Source of the DNA: Chitinophagaceae bacterium
Lineage (GTDB): Bacteria > Bacteroidota > Bacteroidia > Chitinophagales > Chitinophagaceae
Direction: 5' to 3'
Assembly (NCBI GenBank): GCA_027486835.1
Contig: JAIXOJ010000199.1
Span: 1-53,901, forward strand
Length of the DNA stretch: 53,901 nucleotides
Shown here: positions 36,170 through 45,527 of the stretch, one piece after another
How positions within the stretch are numbered: position 1 is the stretch's first letter
Layout: every line of letters begins with the position of its first letter
Made by a program: the position numbers and the translations under genes
Notes under the pieces: model-generated
Databases searched by the model: none
Seen by the model: the letters and a program-made list of their open reading frames with translations, nothing else
What the model was told of the DNA's origin: nothing

Positions 36170-36804
36170 AAATTAAATGTGAACGTAAATAAATGTAATT
36201 GATAATTTCAGTTGCAAATATATTTGATACACCTAATCATGAAAAAATTTCCATGCTTGGCTTCTTCACTTGACTTCGCTATGCGACCTATTTATTTATA
36301 CTAATACTAAAATCGTTTTCATAGCATATCTTCTTGGAGCAAGGCAATGCAAAAATCTTGTTGGGCTGCTTTGTAGAGTGAATTTACTTTTGACATGATG
36401 CTAATATTTTATAGCATGAAATAAGGGGATTTATTCCATATACCGAAAAAAAATTCCGATAACTTCTTTTTCTTCCTTTTTCTGTTTGATATAGTTCTGT
36501 GTCGATAATGATTGCTAACTGTTAATGGTTTTCTGAAAAAGACAAGTCAGTTTTTTGCGTATTTTAAATTAATAGCTACTAGAAAAGTGGATTCATGTGT
36601 TTGTTTTTGCTTAATTGTGTACTATTTGCGCATCATAAAATGTATTGGATTGGTGTTGTATTGCTACTGTGGCTACCACAGTTTTAAGCGAATGAATAAA
36701 AAATATCTTATGCTGGGCATTGTATCGTGGGCATTGGCATTTATCTATAAAATAAATCAATCTATTGGATGCTAAAAAGCAAGGTTTGGATGGATTATAG
36801 GAAG

Positions 36805-37096
36805 GACGTAGCCTTTTTGAGGAAGGTAAATGCCTTTCTGAAAAGGGTAAAAACAAAAAAAAGTAAGATTTTGAGGTTTTGGATTAGGTAAGCGTGGATT
36901 ATTATAAAGTAAAAATGGTTTTGAGGAAGGCCGTAGCGGATTTGGAAAGGGTAAATGCCGTAAAAGCAAGGTATTTATGGCCTATAATTAAGTAAAAACG
37001 TTTTTGAGGAGGGTAAAAGCAGATTATTGGAAGGTAAAAGCAAATTATTGGAGAGTAAAAGCGGATTATTGGCAGGTAAAAGCGGATTATTGAAGG
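36805..37096. repeat. 21-bp-period array between GH95 and lipoprotein genes
   Basis: About 14 units. The last four are nearly identical, with GTAAAAGC at 37013, 37034, 37055 and 37076. Leftward the phase continues through 36992, 36971, ~36951, 36930, 36909 and 36888, then with small slips to about 36805. Typical unit: GTAAAAGCGGATTATTGGAAG. Units decay with distance from the right end, as expected for an array extended at one end. Non-coding. Confidence 0.8.
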
Positions 37097-37107
37097 ATTG
37101 CCCCCGT

Positions 37108-37119
37108 CCCCTAAAGGGG
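37108..37119. repeat. REP-like palindrome CCCCTAAAGGGG
   Basis: Short palindrome in a GCCCCCGTCCCCTAAAGGGGTG context, directly after the 21-bp array. Same general class as 17354-17367. Confidence 0.45.
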
Positions 37120-37269
37120 TGTTTGGGAGGGTGGGTGTTTTAGGGGTTGGTGGAGGAGGTTGTCTGAATCAAGATTTTCAGAATTATAGAATTTTCAGGA
37201 TGTTTAGCGATTTCGGGTGAATTTGGGTGATTGCGGGTGAAATCGGGGCGGAATCGCGGTGGGGATTTT

Positions 37270-37291
37270 GGGCGGACACGTAGGTCCGCCC
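37270..37291 (-). terminator. Hairpin after GH95
   Basis: GGGCGGAC and GTCCGCCC form perfect 8-bp arms around six bases, seven bases past the GH95 stop codon. There is no T run, so it may be a 3'-stabilising hairpin. The trailing CCCCTACG links it to the GGGCAA...TTGCCCCTACG hairpins at 41032 and 41190. Confidence 0.5.
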
Positions 37292-37297
37292 CTACGT

Positions 37298-39538
37298 TTA
37301 ATTCCGGTCGTTCAATGCCCCATCCAACTCATACTTCCTCCCACTTACCATTGCGATGGTCTTGGTTGTGTCCCCTACCCTGAAAATATATTTACCACTG
37401 ATGGTTGGCTTCACTATGGCTTTGGTCAGTTGGCTGTTTTTCCAGTAGATATCGACGGTCAAATTGCCTCTTGCCTTCAACCCTTTTATGGTTCCTTCTT
37501 TCCATCCGTTGGGAAGGGCGGGCAGAAAATGGATGAAGCCTGCTTGGCTTTGCAGCAACATTTCGGTTACGCCGGAGGTATAGCCAAAGTTGCCATCAAT
37601 CTGGAAGGGAGGGTGCGCATCGAAGAGGTTGGGGTACAAACCGCCACTGTAGGTGGAGATGCCTTTGGATTCGGGTGCGGGTTTTATCAATGCTTTGATT
37701 TGGTCGTGTGCCTTGTTGCCTTGCATCAGGCGGGCGTAGATATTGATTTTCCAAGCGGTGCTCCAACCGGTGCTTTTGTTGCCCCTTGCGTCCAATGAAA
37801 CCACGGCAGCTTTTGCAAGTTCGGGGGTCAGGATGGGATTTATCTGCCTGCCGGGGTGTACTGCAAAAAGGTGGGAATTGTGCCGATGGTGGTCGTCTTG
37901 TCTGTCCACGTCTTCCATCCATTCTTGCAATTGTCCCCACTTGCCAATTTGGGGCGGCAGCATCTGATTCCTAAGCTGGGTAATTTTTTTACAATAATCG
38001 GTATCCCGTTGCAGGATGGTTGCCACTTCTATGTAGTTGGTAAATAAATCATAGACTATCTGTTGGTCGTAAGAAGCCCCTGGGTAAGGCGATTTATCGG
38101 TTTCGTTGAGGTTGGGGCCATGTTCGGGCGACCACCCGTCAGGGCTAATGAATCGGCCAGCTTTGTTTGGCACCAAATGTCCTTCCCAATATTCCACAAT
38201 TTCTTTCAACAAGGGATAGGCACGTTGGCTAAGGAAGGATTTGTCTTGGGTGAAGGCATAATGCTCCCAAAAATGTTGAGTCAACCAAGCAGCACCGGGG
38301 CGATGCAGTCGCCATGTGGAAGGTGCGCCAAAGAGGTTGTTGGTACTGTAGCAAAGCCAACCCTTTTGGGTTTGAAGGGCAGCGTCCTTGGATTGTTTGC
38401 TGGCTGCTGCCAAGGTTTCAATCCAATGTAACAAGGGGAAATGGCACTCGCTCAAATTGGTTTGTTCCGCCAGCCAATAGTTCATTTCCACATTGATGTT
38501 GGTGGTGTATTGGGCATACCATGCGGGCTTGTATTCATTGTTCCAAATGCCCTGCAAATTGGCGGGCAGGCCGCCCGTGCGGGAAGAGGCAATCAATAGG
38601 TAACGCCCATATTGGTACAACAATGCCTCAAGGCCATTGTCTGTTCCTCCGTTTGAATGATAAGCCACCAAGCGCTTGTTTGTGGGCAGGGTGTCTAACT
38701 GTGGGGTGCTGCCCAAACGAAACTGAACCCGATGGTATAAAGCACCGAAATCGGTAAGATGCCGTTGCAGCAATTGCGGGAAGGGGGTGTTGGCCACTTG
38801 GTTCAGTTGGTTTTCCAATGATTTTGTGGGCAAATCCCTTGTAAAACCCTTGTTTATGTCTGTATCGAAAGCGGTGGCTGCTACTACATAAAGGGTAAAC
38901 TCATCTGCATTAGAAACTTGGATGGAATGACCGTCACTGCTCATCGTACCTCCGCTGGCATTGACCCAAAGTCTGGATTGGTATTGCATGTTGTTTTCCT
39001 TTAACGTACCGGTGGCCATGATGGAACGACCATTGACCACTATCTGGGCGTTGTGGGCATCGTTCAATTCTATCGTACCGTTCAAGGCATTTTTGGTGTT
39101 AGAGGTATAGCGCACCACCATGGCTTTGTCGGGATAACTGATGAAATATTCCCTTTTATAGCCCGTTGTTGCGGTTTGGAAACTGACGGTCTGAACGGCA
39201 CTATCCAAGCAAAGCCTTCTGTGGTAATGGATGGCCCCTGAAATAGGTTGGGTTATTTTGATGCTGCCAAAGGGTTGGTAATACCCCATCGTATTCGGAC
39301 TGCCCGAAACAAGCGAAGACTCGTTGAACTGGATGACTTCTTGCTGTATGCCACCAAATACCATTGCGCCCAGCGTACCATTGCCCAATGGTAAAGCTTC
39401 CAACCAGTTTTTTGCCGCTGTATCATACCACAAAGCCTGTGTTTCCTGTTTTGATTGCCCCAAAGCAATCCCAGCAATAAATGGCAGGAAAGTGAAAAAG
39501 GCAAGCCATCGAAAGTGTTCTTTTTTCATCATTTCCAT
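37298..39538 (-). CDS. GH95 alpha-L-fucosidase (or alpha-L-galactosidase), secreted
   Basis: 746 residues, full length for the family. Signal peptide in residues 1-28 (cleavage near ALGQ). Family signatures: WLEALPLGNGTLGAMVFGG (45-63), the catalytic water-activating pair N347/N349 in TTNINVEMNYW, the acid E472 in WSPEHGPN, and HPPFQIDGNFG near residue 655 with the conserved Asp. GH95 enzymes invert and usually remove alpha-1,2-fucose or L-galactose from branched glycans. The ATG follows the stop codon of GH30 with no gap (TAA then ATG), so the two are certainly one transcript and probably translationally coupled. A second start two codons later (MMKKEHF) is possible. Together with the GH29 gene it points to a fucosylated substrate. 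Confidence 0.95.
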   Translation of the reverse strand: MEMMKKEHFRWLAFFTFLPFIAGIALGQSKQETQALWYDTAAKNWLEALPLGNGTLGAMVFGGIQQEVIQFNESSLVSGSPNTMGYYQPFGSIKITQPISGAIHYHRRLCLDSAVQTVSFQTATTGYKREYFISYPDKAMVVRYTSNTKNALNGTIELNDAHNAQIVVNGRSIMATGTLKENNMQYQSRLWVNASGGTMSSDGHSIQVSNADEFTLYVVAATAFDTDINKGFTRDLPTKSLENQLNQVANTPFPQLLQRHLTDFGALYHRVQFRLGSTPQLDTLPTNKRLVAYHSNGGTDNGLEALLYQYGRYLLIASSRTGGLPANLQGIWNNEYKPAWYAQYTTNINVEMNYWLAEQTNLSECHFPLLHWIETLAAASKQSKDAALQTQKGWLCYSTNNLFGAPSTWRLHRPGAAWLTQHFWEHYAFTQDKSFLSQRAYPLLKEIVEYWEGHLVPNKAGRFISPDGWSPEHGPNLNETDKSPYPGASYDQQIVYDLFTNYIEVATILQRDTDYCKKITQLRNQMLPPQIGKWGQLQEWMEDVDRQDDHHRHNSHLFAVHPGRQINPILTPELAKAAVVSLDARGNKSTGWSTAWKINIYARLMQGNKAHDQIKALIKPAPESKGISTYSGGLYPNLFDAHPPFQIDGNFGYTSGVTEMLLQSQAGFIHFLPALPNGWKEGTIKGLKARGNLTVDIYWKNSQLTKAIVKPTISGKYIFRVGDTTKTIAMVSGRKYELDGALNDRN

Positions 39539-40939
39539 TTAGTTTAATACGATTGCCACTAAGGACAAAGCGGGTATTTTTACTGGTAGGGTTTGGTTGC
39601 CCAATTGTATCAAGATTGTTTTTTCCATGTTCTCATCATTTTGCAGTATCATTTTCTTTTCTCCTTTGGGCGATTTTAGGGCAATGCAAGGGGTTTCGTT
39701 GCTCAGAAAATGCGCCATGCGAACATCGCCTTTCTTGATAAACTTACTGATCAAATACATCACGGCATAATCAGGGTTGTAGGTAATTGCGCCCATGTTG
39801 CGATTGATATTGATCAAAGCGTTTTGTTTCCAGTTCCAGCCGCTTTTTCCCGTTTCATTCAAAATCATGTTCCAATAAGCATAGTTTTCTACCCCGTTGC
39901 ACAGATAATCGGTTATTTCTTTCAGCCTTTTTTGCGCTTGTGCCATGCTGTTGTCGCCATTGTCGCAAACCCCTTCGGTGTGCATCATTTTCACATCGGG
40001 ATATAGGGATTTCAAATCGGCTATGTTCTGCGCTTTTGTGTATTGAACACCGATACCCGCTATTGTTTTCCGAAGATTTGCATCAGCCAATAATTCCAAC
40101 GCTTCAAATTTTCCAGATACACGATACGTACCTGCCCAAATCTGTGTGGGGTTATTATTACGGCGCATTTCAGGGGCGAGATATCGGGTGATAAACCGGT
40201 TCATTTTTTCAGGGGGCATGAGGCAGGAAGGATAGTTGGTGTTGGCATCCGTTTCGTTTTGTGGGGTAATGCGCGCTATGGCCACTCCTTTTTTGGCGTA
40301 CTCGCTGAGGTATTTCGAAAGGTATTTGGCATAAGCCGAAAAAATACCGGGGCTGTCTATGAGGGTATTGTTTTCTTCTTTGCCCACCATTTTTTTGGAT
40401 TCCTTAAGCCAAGCGGGCGGACTCCAAGGCGATGCGAATATTTTCAATGTAGGATTGATGGCTAAAGCGGATTGGATATAGGGCAACACAAATTTTTCAT
40501 CTCGCTGAATAGAGAAAAATTTCATGTCGTAATCGCCTGCTTTTTCCGAATAACTATAAGCATCTATTCCAAAATCACTTGCACCGATTGCCGTTCTACA
40601 AAAACTAAAGCCACAACCTTTGATAGTATCAAATAGGTTGGTAAGGATTTCTTTTTGTTTTTCTTTTGGCAGGCTCAACAATGCTTCTCCACCTATTTCG
40701 TTGAAGCAACCGCCTATGCCCGTGATGGTTTGAAAAAGCAGATGGGGATAGAGCCATAGTTTATCTTTTGCCTTGATTGTAACGGAATCCTGCGGATATT
40801 CTTTAAGGGGATTGCCTGTAATCGTTTGGTCTTTATCCAAGGAGACATAAAAGACCTGAACGGGTTTCTTTTGTGCCGAAACCGTGCTGCATTGCAATGC
40901 CAACAATATTAAAATGAAAGAAACTAACTTATTATTCAT
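39539..40939 (-). CDS. GH30 glucosylceramidase-type beta-glucanase, secreted
   Basis: 466 residues from the ATG at 40939, chosen because MNNKLVSFILILLALQC...VSAQ is a signal peptide while the upstream part of the frame only translates the 52-bp repeats. The (beta/alpha)8 barrel carries the acid/base E229 (ITPQNETDA) and nucleophile E322 (MMHTEGVCD). The C-terminal beta-domain (KGDVRMAHFLSNE... IPALSLVAIVLN) is the usual side domain of GH30. The sequence is closest in style to subfamilies 1 and 3, which act on beta-glucosides and beta-1,6-glucan. Immediately followed by GH95. Upstream lies a five-unit tandem repeat instead of a recognisable promoter. Confidence 0.93.
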   Translation of the reverse strand: MNNKLVSFILILLALQCSTVSAQKKPVQVFYVSLDKDQTITGNPLKEYPQDSVTIKAKDKLWLYPHLLFQTITGIGGCFNEIGGEALLSLPKEKQKEILTNLFDTIKGCGFSFCRTAIGASDFGIDAYSYSEKAGDYDMKFFSIQRDEKFVLPYIQSALAINPTLKIFASPWSPPAWLKESKKMVGKEENNTLIDSPGIFSAYAKYLSKYLSEYAKKGVAIARITPQNETDANTNYPSCLMPPEKMNRFITRYLAPEMRRNNNPTQIWAGTYRVSGKFEALELLADANLRKTIAGIGVQYTKAQNIADLKSLYPDVKMMHTEGVCDNGDNSMAQAQKRLKEITDYLCNGVENYAYWNMILNETGKSGWNWKQNALININRNMGAITYNPDYAVMYLISKFIKKGDVRMAHFLSNETPCIALKSPKGEKKMILQNDENMEKTILIQLGNQTLPVKIPALSLVAIVLN

Positions 40940-40980
40940 ACAATTTTTTTTGACCGTTAAATGATAGAATTTGAAATAAA

Positions 40981-41240
40981 GGGCAACCGCAAGGGGATTG
41001 ACCGTGCGATTGGGATTTTGTAATTTTAAAAGGGCAACCACAAGGGTTTGCCCCTACGGTAGATATTATATAATTTAAAAAATGGGCAACCGCAATGGGA
41101 TTGACCATGGGGTTGGGATCGTATAATGCAAAAAAAAGGGCAACCGCAAGGGGATTGACCATACGATTGGGATTGTTGATTTGAAAATAGGGCAACCACA
41201 AGGGTTTGCCCCTACGATTGGGATTGATGATTTGGGAATT
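40981..41240. repeat. Five ~52-bp tandem repeats upstream of GH30
   Basis: Units start with GGGCAACC at 40981, 41032, 41084, 41138 and 41190 (spacing 51-54). Two unit types alternate irregularly: units 2 and 5 read GGGCAACCACAAGGGTTTG with CCCCTACG after it and can fold (GGGCAA with TTGCCC), while units 1, 3 and 4 have ATTGACC in place of TTGCCC and lose the hairpin. The A/T-rich tails vary most. The array fills most of the 391 bases between the GH16 and GH30 genes and sits in their transcript. Confidence 0.88.
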
Positions 41241-41330
41241 ATTTTCAAATGATAATTTGCCAAAACAATAATAATTTGAAGGTAAACTTCCGAAAGGTTT
41301 TGAAATTTCGGGAAGTTGGGTACATACCAT

Positions 41331-42587
41331 TTATTTCTTTTCAAAAACCCTTACATAATCCACTTCCATTGCAGAACCATTCAACTGTTCTTCCTTGATG
41401 GTTCCTGACCAACCTATAATGGCTTCGCTCAGCCATACGGGGGAAGGGCTGTAGCAGAACTCATTTTTTACCCGACGGATTTCTTTTCCATCAAAATAAA
41501 ATACCAATTCGTCCTTGTTCCAATCCAAGCCATATACATGGTATTCCTTGGAGAAATTGTAATTGCCATTGTTGATGTCGAAAGTGGACATATCGAGCCA
41601 TTTCTTTCCATCGAAATATTGTAGTTTGTAATCGGACATGAACCCCGTCCAATTGCCCTTGTCCTTGTAGCCATTAACTATCTGAACACACCCTATTTTC
41701 TTGGGATCGCTAAAGGTTATTTCCACCCATTTTTCGCCTGCTGCCTGTGTTACCCAATGTTTGGACACTTTGCCATCGGCTAAGTTTTGTTTTTGAAAGG
41801 TCTCCTCCTCTTTGAAGCAGCCGCTCACTTCGATTTTGGTATTTTTTTCCCGTACAAAATTCACTAGCCCTGCCACATCGGTATCAGCTGTTTCCGAAAG
41901 AGCATCGGGATAGCCGCCGGGGTTTACCCCATAAACACGTAGCTCGTCCAAATGAAAATGTTTGCTATTGTTGGATGACAATCGGATTTTTTGCGCCGTA
42001 ATGGGTATTTCAAGCTGCACAGTATAGTCGGGTTTATTGCCAAACTGAAATGATTTGCTGAAGGAATAATGGCTTTTCTTTTCGCCTACCATAAAAAAGT
42101 CGCTCCAATTGTGGATGTTCGTGGCCACTTCATTGGGATAATGGCCTTCATTGATGTCAATTTCGAATTTCTTTCCCTCTGTGGGTTCACCGCCTTGGGT
42201 CATCAACCAAAAAGAATTGTTGGTAGCAGTGGCAGCGGCATATTTATACCTGCATTCAAAATAGCCATATTGAAACTTTTTCTTGGTCCAGATACTGGCC
42301 GAAGTCCAATCCTGCCCTCCCCTGCTTTCTTTTTTATTGACCAATTTCAAGGTGCCGTCACTTACCAGGGCATTCTCCCGCCAACGGCTACAGAGGATAT
42401 GCCCATTAGAACCATTTTGTGCCACCCATTCCTTGTCCAATTGTTTGTCGGGATAATTAAATTCATCTTGCCATACCAACTTCCACTTATCAGCACTGCT
42501 GGGCAGCAAGGAAGCGGGACTTTCTGTTTGACCATATCCCAATAAATGAGCAAAGACTGCCAATGAGACCGTAAAAACTCTTTTCAT
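41331..42587 (-). CDS. GH16 enzyme with a discoidin domain nested inside the catalytic domain
   Basis: 418 residues from the ATG at 42587, with signal peptide MKRVFTVSLAVFAHLLGYGQ and AGGA eight bases before the start. GH16 begins at ~35 (WKLVWQDEFNYP) and has an intact catalytic motif EIDINE (E142, D144, E147). At ~189 the fold is interrupted by an F5/8C-type module (HFHLDELRVYGV ... KWVEITFSDPKKIGCVQIVNG ... YKLQYFDGKKW) until ~343, and GH16 resumes with YHVYGLDWNKDELVFYFDG and ends with MEVDYVRVFEKK. The inserted module is homologous to the discoidin module in the giant protein. Expected to be a secreted endo-acting beta-glycanase. It lies 137 bases after GH3 and 391 before GH30. Confidence 0.93.
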   Translation of the reverse strand: MKRVFTVSLAVFAHLLGYGQTESPASLLPSSADKWKLVWQDEFNYPDKQLDKEWVAQNGSNGHILCSRWRENALVSDGTLKLVNKKESRGGQDWTSASIWTKKKFQYGYFECRYKYAAATATNNSFWLMTQGGEPTEGKKFEIDINEGHYPNEVATNIHNWSDFFMVGEKKSHYSFSKSFQFGNKPDYTVQLEIPITAQKIRLSSNNSKHFHLDELRVYGVNPGGYPDALSETADTDVAGLVNFVREKNTKIEVSGCFKEEETFQKQNLADGKVSKHWVTQAAGEKWVEITFSDPKKIGCVQIVNGYKDKGNWTGFMSDYKLQYFDGKKWLDMSTFDINNGNYNFSKEYHVYGLDWNKDELVFYFDGKEIRRVKNEFCYSPSPVWLSEAIIGWSGTIKEEQLNGSAMEVDYVRVFEKK

Positions 42588-42724
42588 AATTCCTAATTGA
42601 TTGCTATAAACCTTAAACTTTTGCATACTTTTTTTCATTAAATATTGCCCATAAACAACACTTTATTCATCATAATTACAATCACTTTTAACCGAGATAG
42701 GTTATCTTATACCAAATACTTCTT

Positions 42725-45103
42725 TTACCATTTAACGGATGTGCTTTCTGAGAAATAAACCTCTTTTCTATCTTTCAAAACAGGTTGCCCTTTCAATACT
42801 ATCTCCTGCTGCAAGCGTATATCTGCAGAGGAAGCCCCTATTTTGAGTTCATATTTTCCGGGGGAAATGGTCCATTTGCTGTTGCTATAATGAGCCAAAA
42901 CCTGTGGGGCAATGGAGAACGTGACCTTCTTCTTTTCCCCAGGCTTTAGGCTCACACGTTCGAAACCTTTCAATTGTATAGGTTTCAGGGGCTGACCGTC
43001 TTTGGGGAATAAATACAGTTGTACGATTTCAGTCCCAGCCCTTTTGCCCGTGTTTTTGACGGAGCAAGACACTGTAAATGATTTATTGGAAGTGGCAATA
43101 GTTTTCGGTGCTTGGATATTGGAGTATTGATAATTGGTATAGGACAAACCATAACCAAAAGGATGGCTCACCAATTCGGGCGTAGCGGTAAGGTCGTTGT
43201 AACAAATCTGCGCCTTGCTTTCGGTCTTGGGATAGCTGACGCACAATTTACCTGAAGGATATACATTGCCCAATAACAGATCTGCTACTGCATTGCCGCC
43301 TTCTTCGCCGGGATACCAAGCTTGCAGTACGGCAGCACATTGCGCTTCCAAACCTTCCACCACCTGCGACCGACCTCCGAACACCACCAACACCACGGGC
43401 TTGCCTGTGGCTATCAATTCCTTCACAAATTTCTCTTGGTCGCCCGGCAAACGGATACCTTTTCTTTCCCTTCCTTCCCCACAAAGGGTGGGGTTTTCGC
43501 CTACGGCAGCAATGATCACATCGCTGTTGGCAGACAATTCAATCCCTTTTTTCCAATCCGTAGGGTCGGCAGATTGCATCAGCATAAGCTTCAATGCTTT
43601 GGTGCGCGGGTCGCTATCGCCAGTGCGAATAATCCCTGCTTCATTGCTGCTGCTCCAGTCGCAGCCACGCTCATAATTCAATACCACTTTTTTATCTAGC
43701 TTTTGCTGCAACGCCTCGCGAAGGGTAACGAGCTTGGGATTGTTGGGATCCACTTTTCCGCCCCACCAAAACGAATACATCGATTGATAGGTATAATCGC
43801 CCAATAAGCACCAAAACGTATTGGCATTTGGCCCAACCAAGGCTATTTTCTGCAGTTTATTTTGCAAGGGCAAAATGCCGTTGTTTTTCAGCATCACCAC
43901 CGATTCGCAAGCAAGGTCGTAGGCCACTTTGCGGTATTCCGGCTTGTCGATATTGATTTTTCCTTCGCTATACAGGACAGGGTTTTTGTCCAACAAACCG
44001 AGGTTGGCCTTTAGGGTCAACGCCCTTTTTACTGCTTCTTCAAAACGTTGTTCCGTCACCAAACTGTCCTTGATGGCTTCAAACAAATATGGATAGCTGA
44101 TGGGGTCGCTAAATTCCAGGTCGTTGCCTGCATTAATGGCAGCCACACCCCTTGCCTTGAGTTCCTTAGGCGAATTGCCTGTCCATTGCCTGCTGATTGC
44201 AGAATAATCGCTCACCACAATGCCATCAAAACCGATGTATTTTCTCAATATTTCTTTCAAAAGCGTATCGCTCGAGACGGTATTCTTACCTCTGAATTGA
44301 TGATAGCCCGTCATTACTGCCTTACTGTTTCCTTGGCGAATCATGGCTTCGTGGGGAAATAAATATTCTTCCATCAGTTCTTTATCGCCCAGTTCTTTGC
44401 CAGAGCCATACGCCAAAAAATGTTTGCTACAAGCCGCAACGCCGTATTTCAAGCCCTTGCGCTGCAAGCCGTCCACAAAGGCCACACCCATGCTCGCGGA
44501 CAAATAAGCATCTTCCCCATAGCTCTCTTCCAATCGGGGCCAATGGGCAGTCCTAATCACATCGACCATTGGCGACAAAGCCATTGTTCCGCCTATGGAT
44601 CGCATGGCTTCAGCTGTTTGTTCTGTTTTTTTGGCGGCCAATTTGGTGTCCCATGTACAGGCCACGCCTATTTGTTGGGGATAAACCGTTGCACCGAGGG
44701 CAGCAACACCTGTAATGGCTTCTTCGTGGAAAATGGCAGGGATGCCCGATGGGGTTTCCTTGACCAAATAGTTTTGGAGTTCCTTTACAAAATCACGCAA
44801 TTGATCTGACCCCAAATCCAATGCGCAGGCATATTGACTGATATGCCCGATGCCGTTGGGAATCACTTTTCTGCATTTTTCGATTGATAACTTACCTTTT
44901 TCCAACAATGCAATAGGGCGGATGCCGCTCAATTGCGCCAACCTTTCGTTTGGCCTCAATCGGTTATACACCGAATCCACTAAATGTTGAATAGCAGGGG
45001 TGGAAAAAGGCTGTTGTTTCAAAGGGGAACTAGGGTGGTTTTGCCCATGGCCCACATGGACGACAAAGGCAAACACTGTAGTAGTAACAAAAAAACGCTT
45101 CAT
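42725..45103 (-). CDS. GH3 beta-glycosidase, secreted
   Basis: 792 residues from the ATG at 45103 (MKRFFVTTTVFAFVVHVGHG signal peptide); the 15 upstream codons add nothing protein-like. The N-terminal barrel has the KH motif (CSKHFLAYG, ~225) and nucleophile Asp ~299 in GIVVSDYSAI. The alpha/beta sandwich domain (~405-620) contains GPNANTFWCLLGDY and LPGDQEKFV. The C-terminal FnIII-like domain (~680-770) includes KNTGKRAGTEIVQLY. The family releases glucose or xylose from the non-reducing ends of beta-linked oligosaccharides, so it would finish what GH16 and GH30 start. It lies downstream of the 41-bp array and may have its own promoter in the ~100 bases before the ATG. Confidence 0.95.
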   Translation of the reverse strand: MKRFFVTTTVFAFVVHVGHGQNHPSSPLKQQPFSTPAIQHLVDSVYNRLRPNERLAQLSGIRPIALLEKGKLSIEKCRKVIPNGIGHISQYACALDLGSDQLRDFVKELQNYLVKETPSGIPAIFHEEAITGVAALGATVYPQQIGVACTWDTKLAAKKTEQTAEAMRSIGGTMALSPMVDVIRTAHWPRLEESYGEDAYLSASMGVAFVDGLQRKGLKYGVAACSKHFLAYGSGKELGDKELMEEYLFPHEAMIRQGNSKAVMTGYHQFRGKNTVSSDTLLKEILRKYIGFDGIVVSDYSAISRQWTGNSPKELKARGVAAINAGNDLEFSDPISYPYLFEAIKDSLVTEQRFEEAVKRALTLKANLGLLDKNPVLYSEGKINIDKPEYRKVAYDLACESVVMLKNNGILPLQNKLQKIALVGPNANTFWCLLGDYTYQSMYSFWWGGKVDPNNPKLVTLREALQQKLDKKVVLNYERGCDWSSSNEAGIIRTGDSDPRTKALKLMLMQSADPTDWKKGIELSANSDVIIAAVGENPTLCGEGRERKGIRLPGDQEKFVKELIATGKPVVLVVFGGRSQVVEGLEAQCAAVLQAWYPGEEGGNAVADLLLGNVYPSGKLCVSYPKTESKAQICYNDLTATPELVSHPFGYGLSYTNYQYSNIQAPKTIATSNKSFTVSCSVKNTGKRAGTEIVQLYLFPKDGQPLKPIQLKGFERVSLKPGEKKKVTFSIAPQVLAHYSNSKWTISPGKYELKIGASSADIRLQQEIVLKGQPVLKDRKEVYFSESTSVKW

Positions 45104-45199
45104 AACTAATTTAAAATTACTGTCCTTAAAACAGTGGATGTAGTGCAAAGGGAAATTCCTTTTTGGCGATGATAAAGCCAGGACAAACTGAGCTTTATC

Positions 45200-45479
45200 A
45201 AGGCAGACCGAGAACTCGGTTGGTTCAAAACAAGCTACTTGAAGCTGACCGACAACTCGGTTGGCTCAAAACAGGTTGCATGAAGCTGACCGAGAACTCG
45301 GTTTGCTCAAAACAGGCTGCATGAAGCTGACCGACAACTCGGTTTGCTCAAAACAGGCTGCATGAAGCTGACCGACAACTCGGTTGGTTCAAAACAGGCT
45401 GCATGAAGCTGACCGACAACTCGGTTGGTTCAAAACAAGCTGCATGAAGCTGACCGAGAACTCGGTTGGTTCAAAACAA
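45200..45479. repeat. Seven 41-bp tandem repeats between GH29 and GH3
   Basis: Units start at 45200, 45241, 45282, 45323, 45364, 45405 and 45446, exactly 41 apart. Each holds GAAGCTGACCGA(G/C)AACTCGG followed by TTGGTTCAAAACA. In units with G at the variable position, ACCGAG and CTCGGT form perfect 6-bp arms around AA; with C the arm has one mismatch. The flanks and the first unit are slightly diverged, the middle ones nearly identical. Lying in the 424-base gap, it may be protein-binding sites or RNA hairpins that separate GH29 from GH3 expression. Confidence 0.93.
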
Positions 45480-45527
45480 TCGGAAAGAAACCGTCAAACT
45501 TGTTAGCCAACAATTCATCTTTCCTTA

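Larger units (their letters stand above)
36170..37297. other. Intergenic stretch between lipoprotein and GH95
   Basis: 1.13 kb with no supported gene. It holds the 21-bp array (36805-37096), a CCCCTAAAGGGG palindrome (37108-37119) and a hairpin at 37270. The short ORF at 36512-36775 has one hydrophobic segment but no neighbour or motif support. Confidence 0.6.

Noticed and set aside
40940-41344. Extended GH30 start and 89-132 codon ORFs with NPNRMVNPLAVAL repeats
   Set aside because: Product of the 52-bp tandem repeats; the signal peptide starts at 40939.
45200-45479. CRISPR array
   Set aside because: Repeats are contiguous with no variable spacers of uniform length, and there are no cas genes. 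The same holds for the 52-bp, 42-bp and 21-bp arrays.
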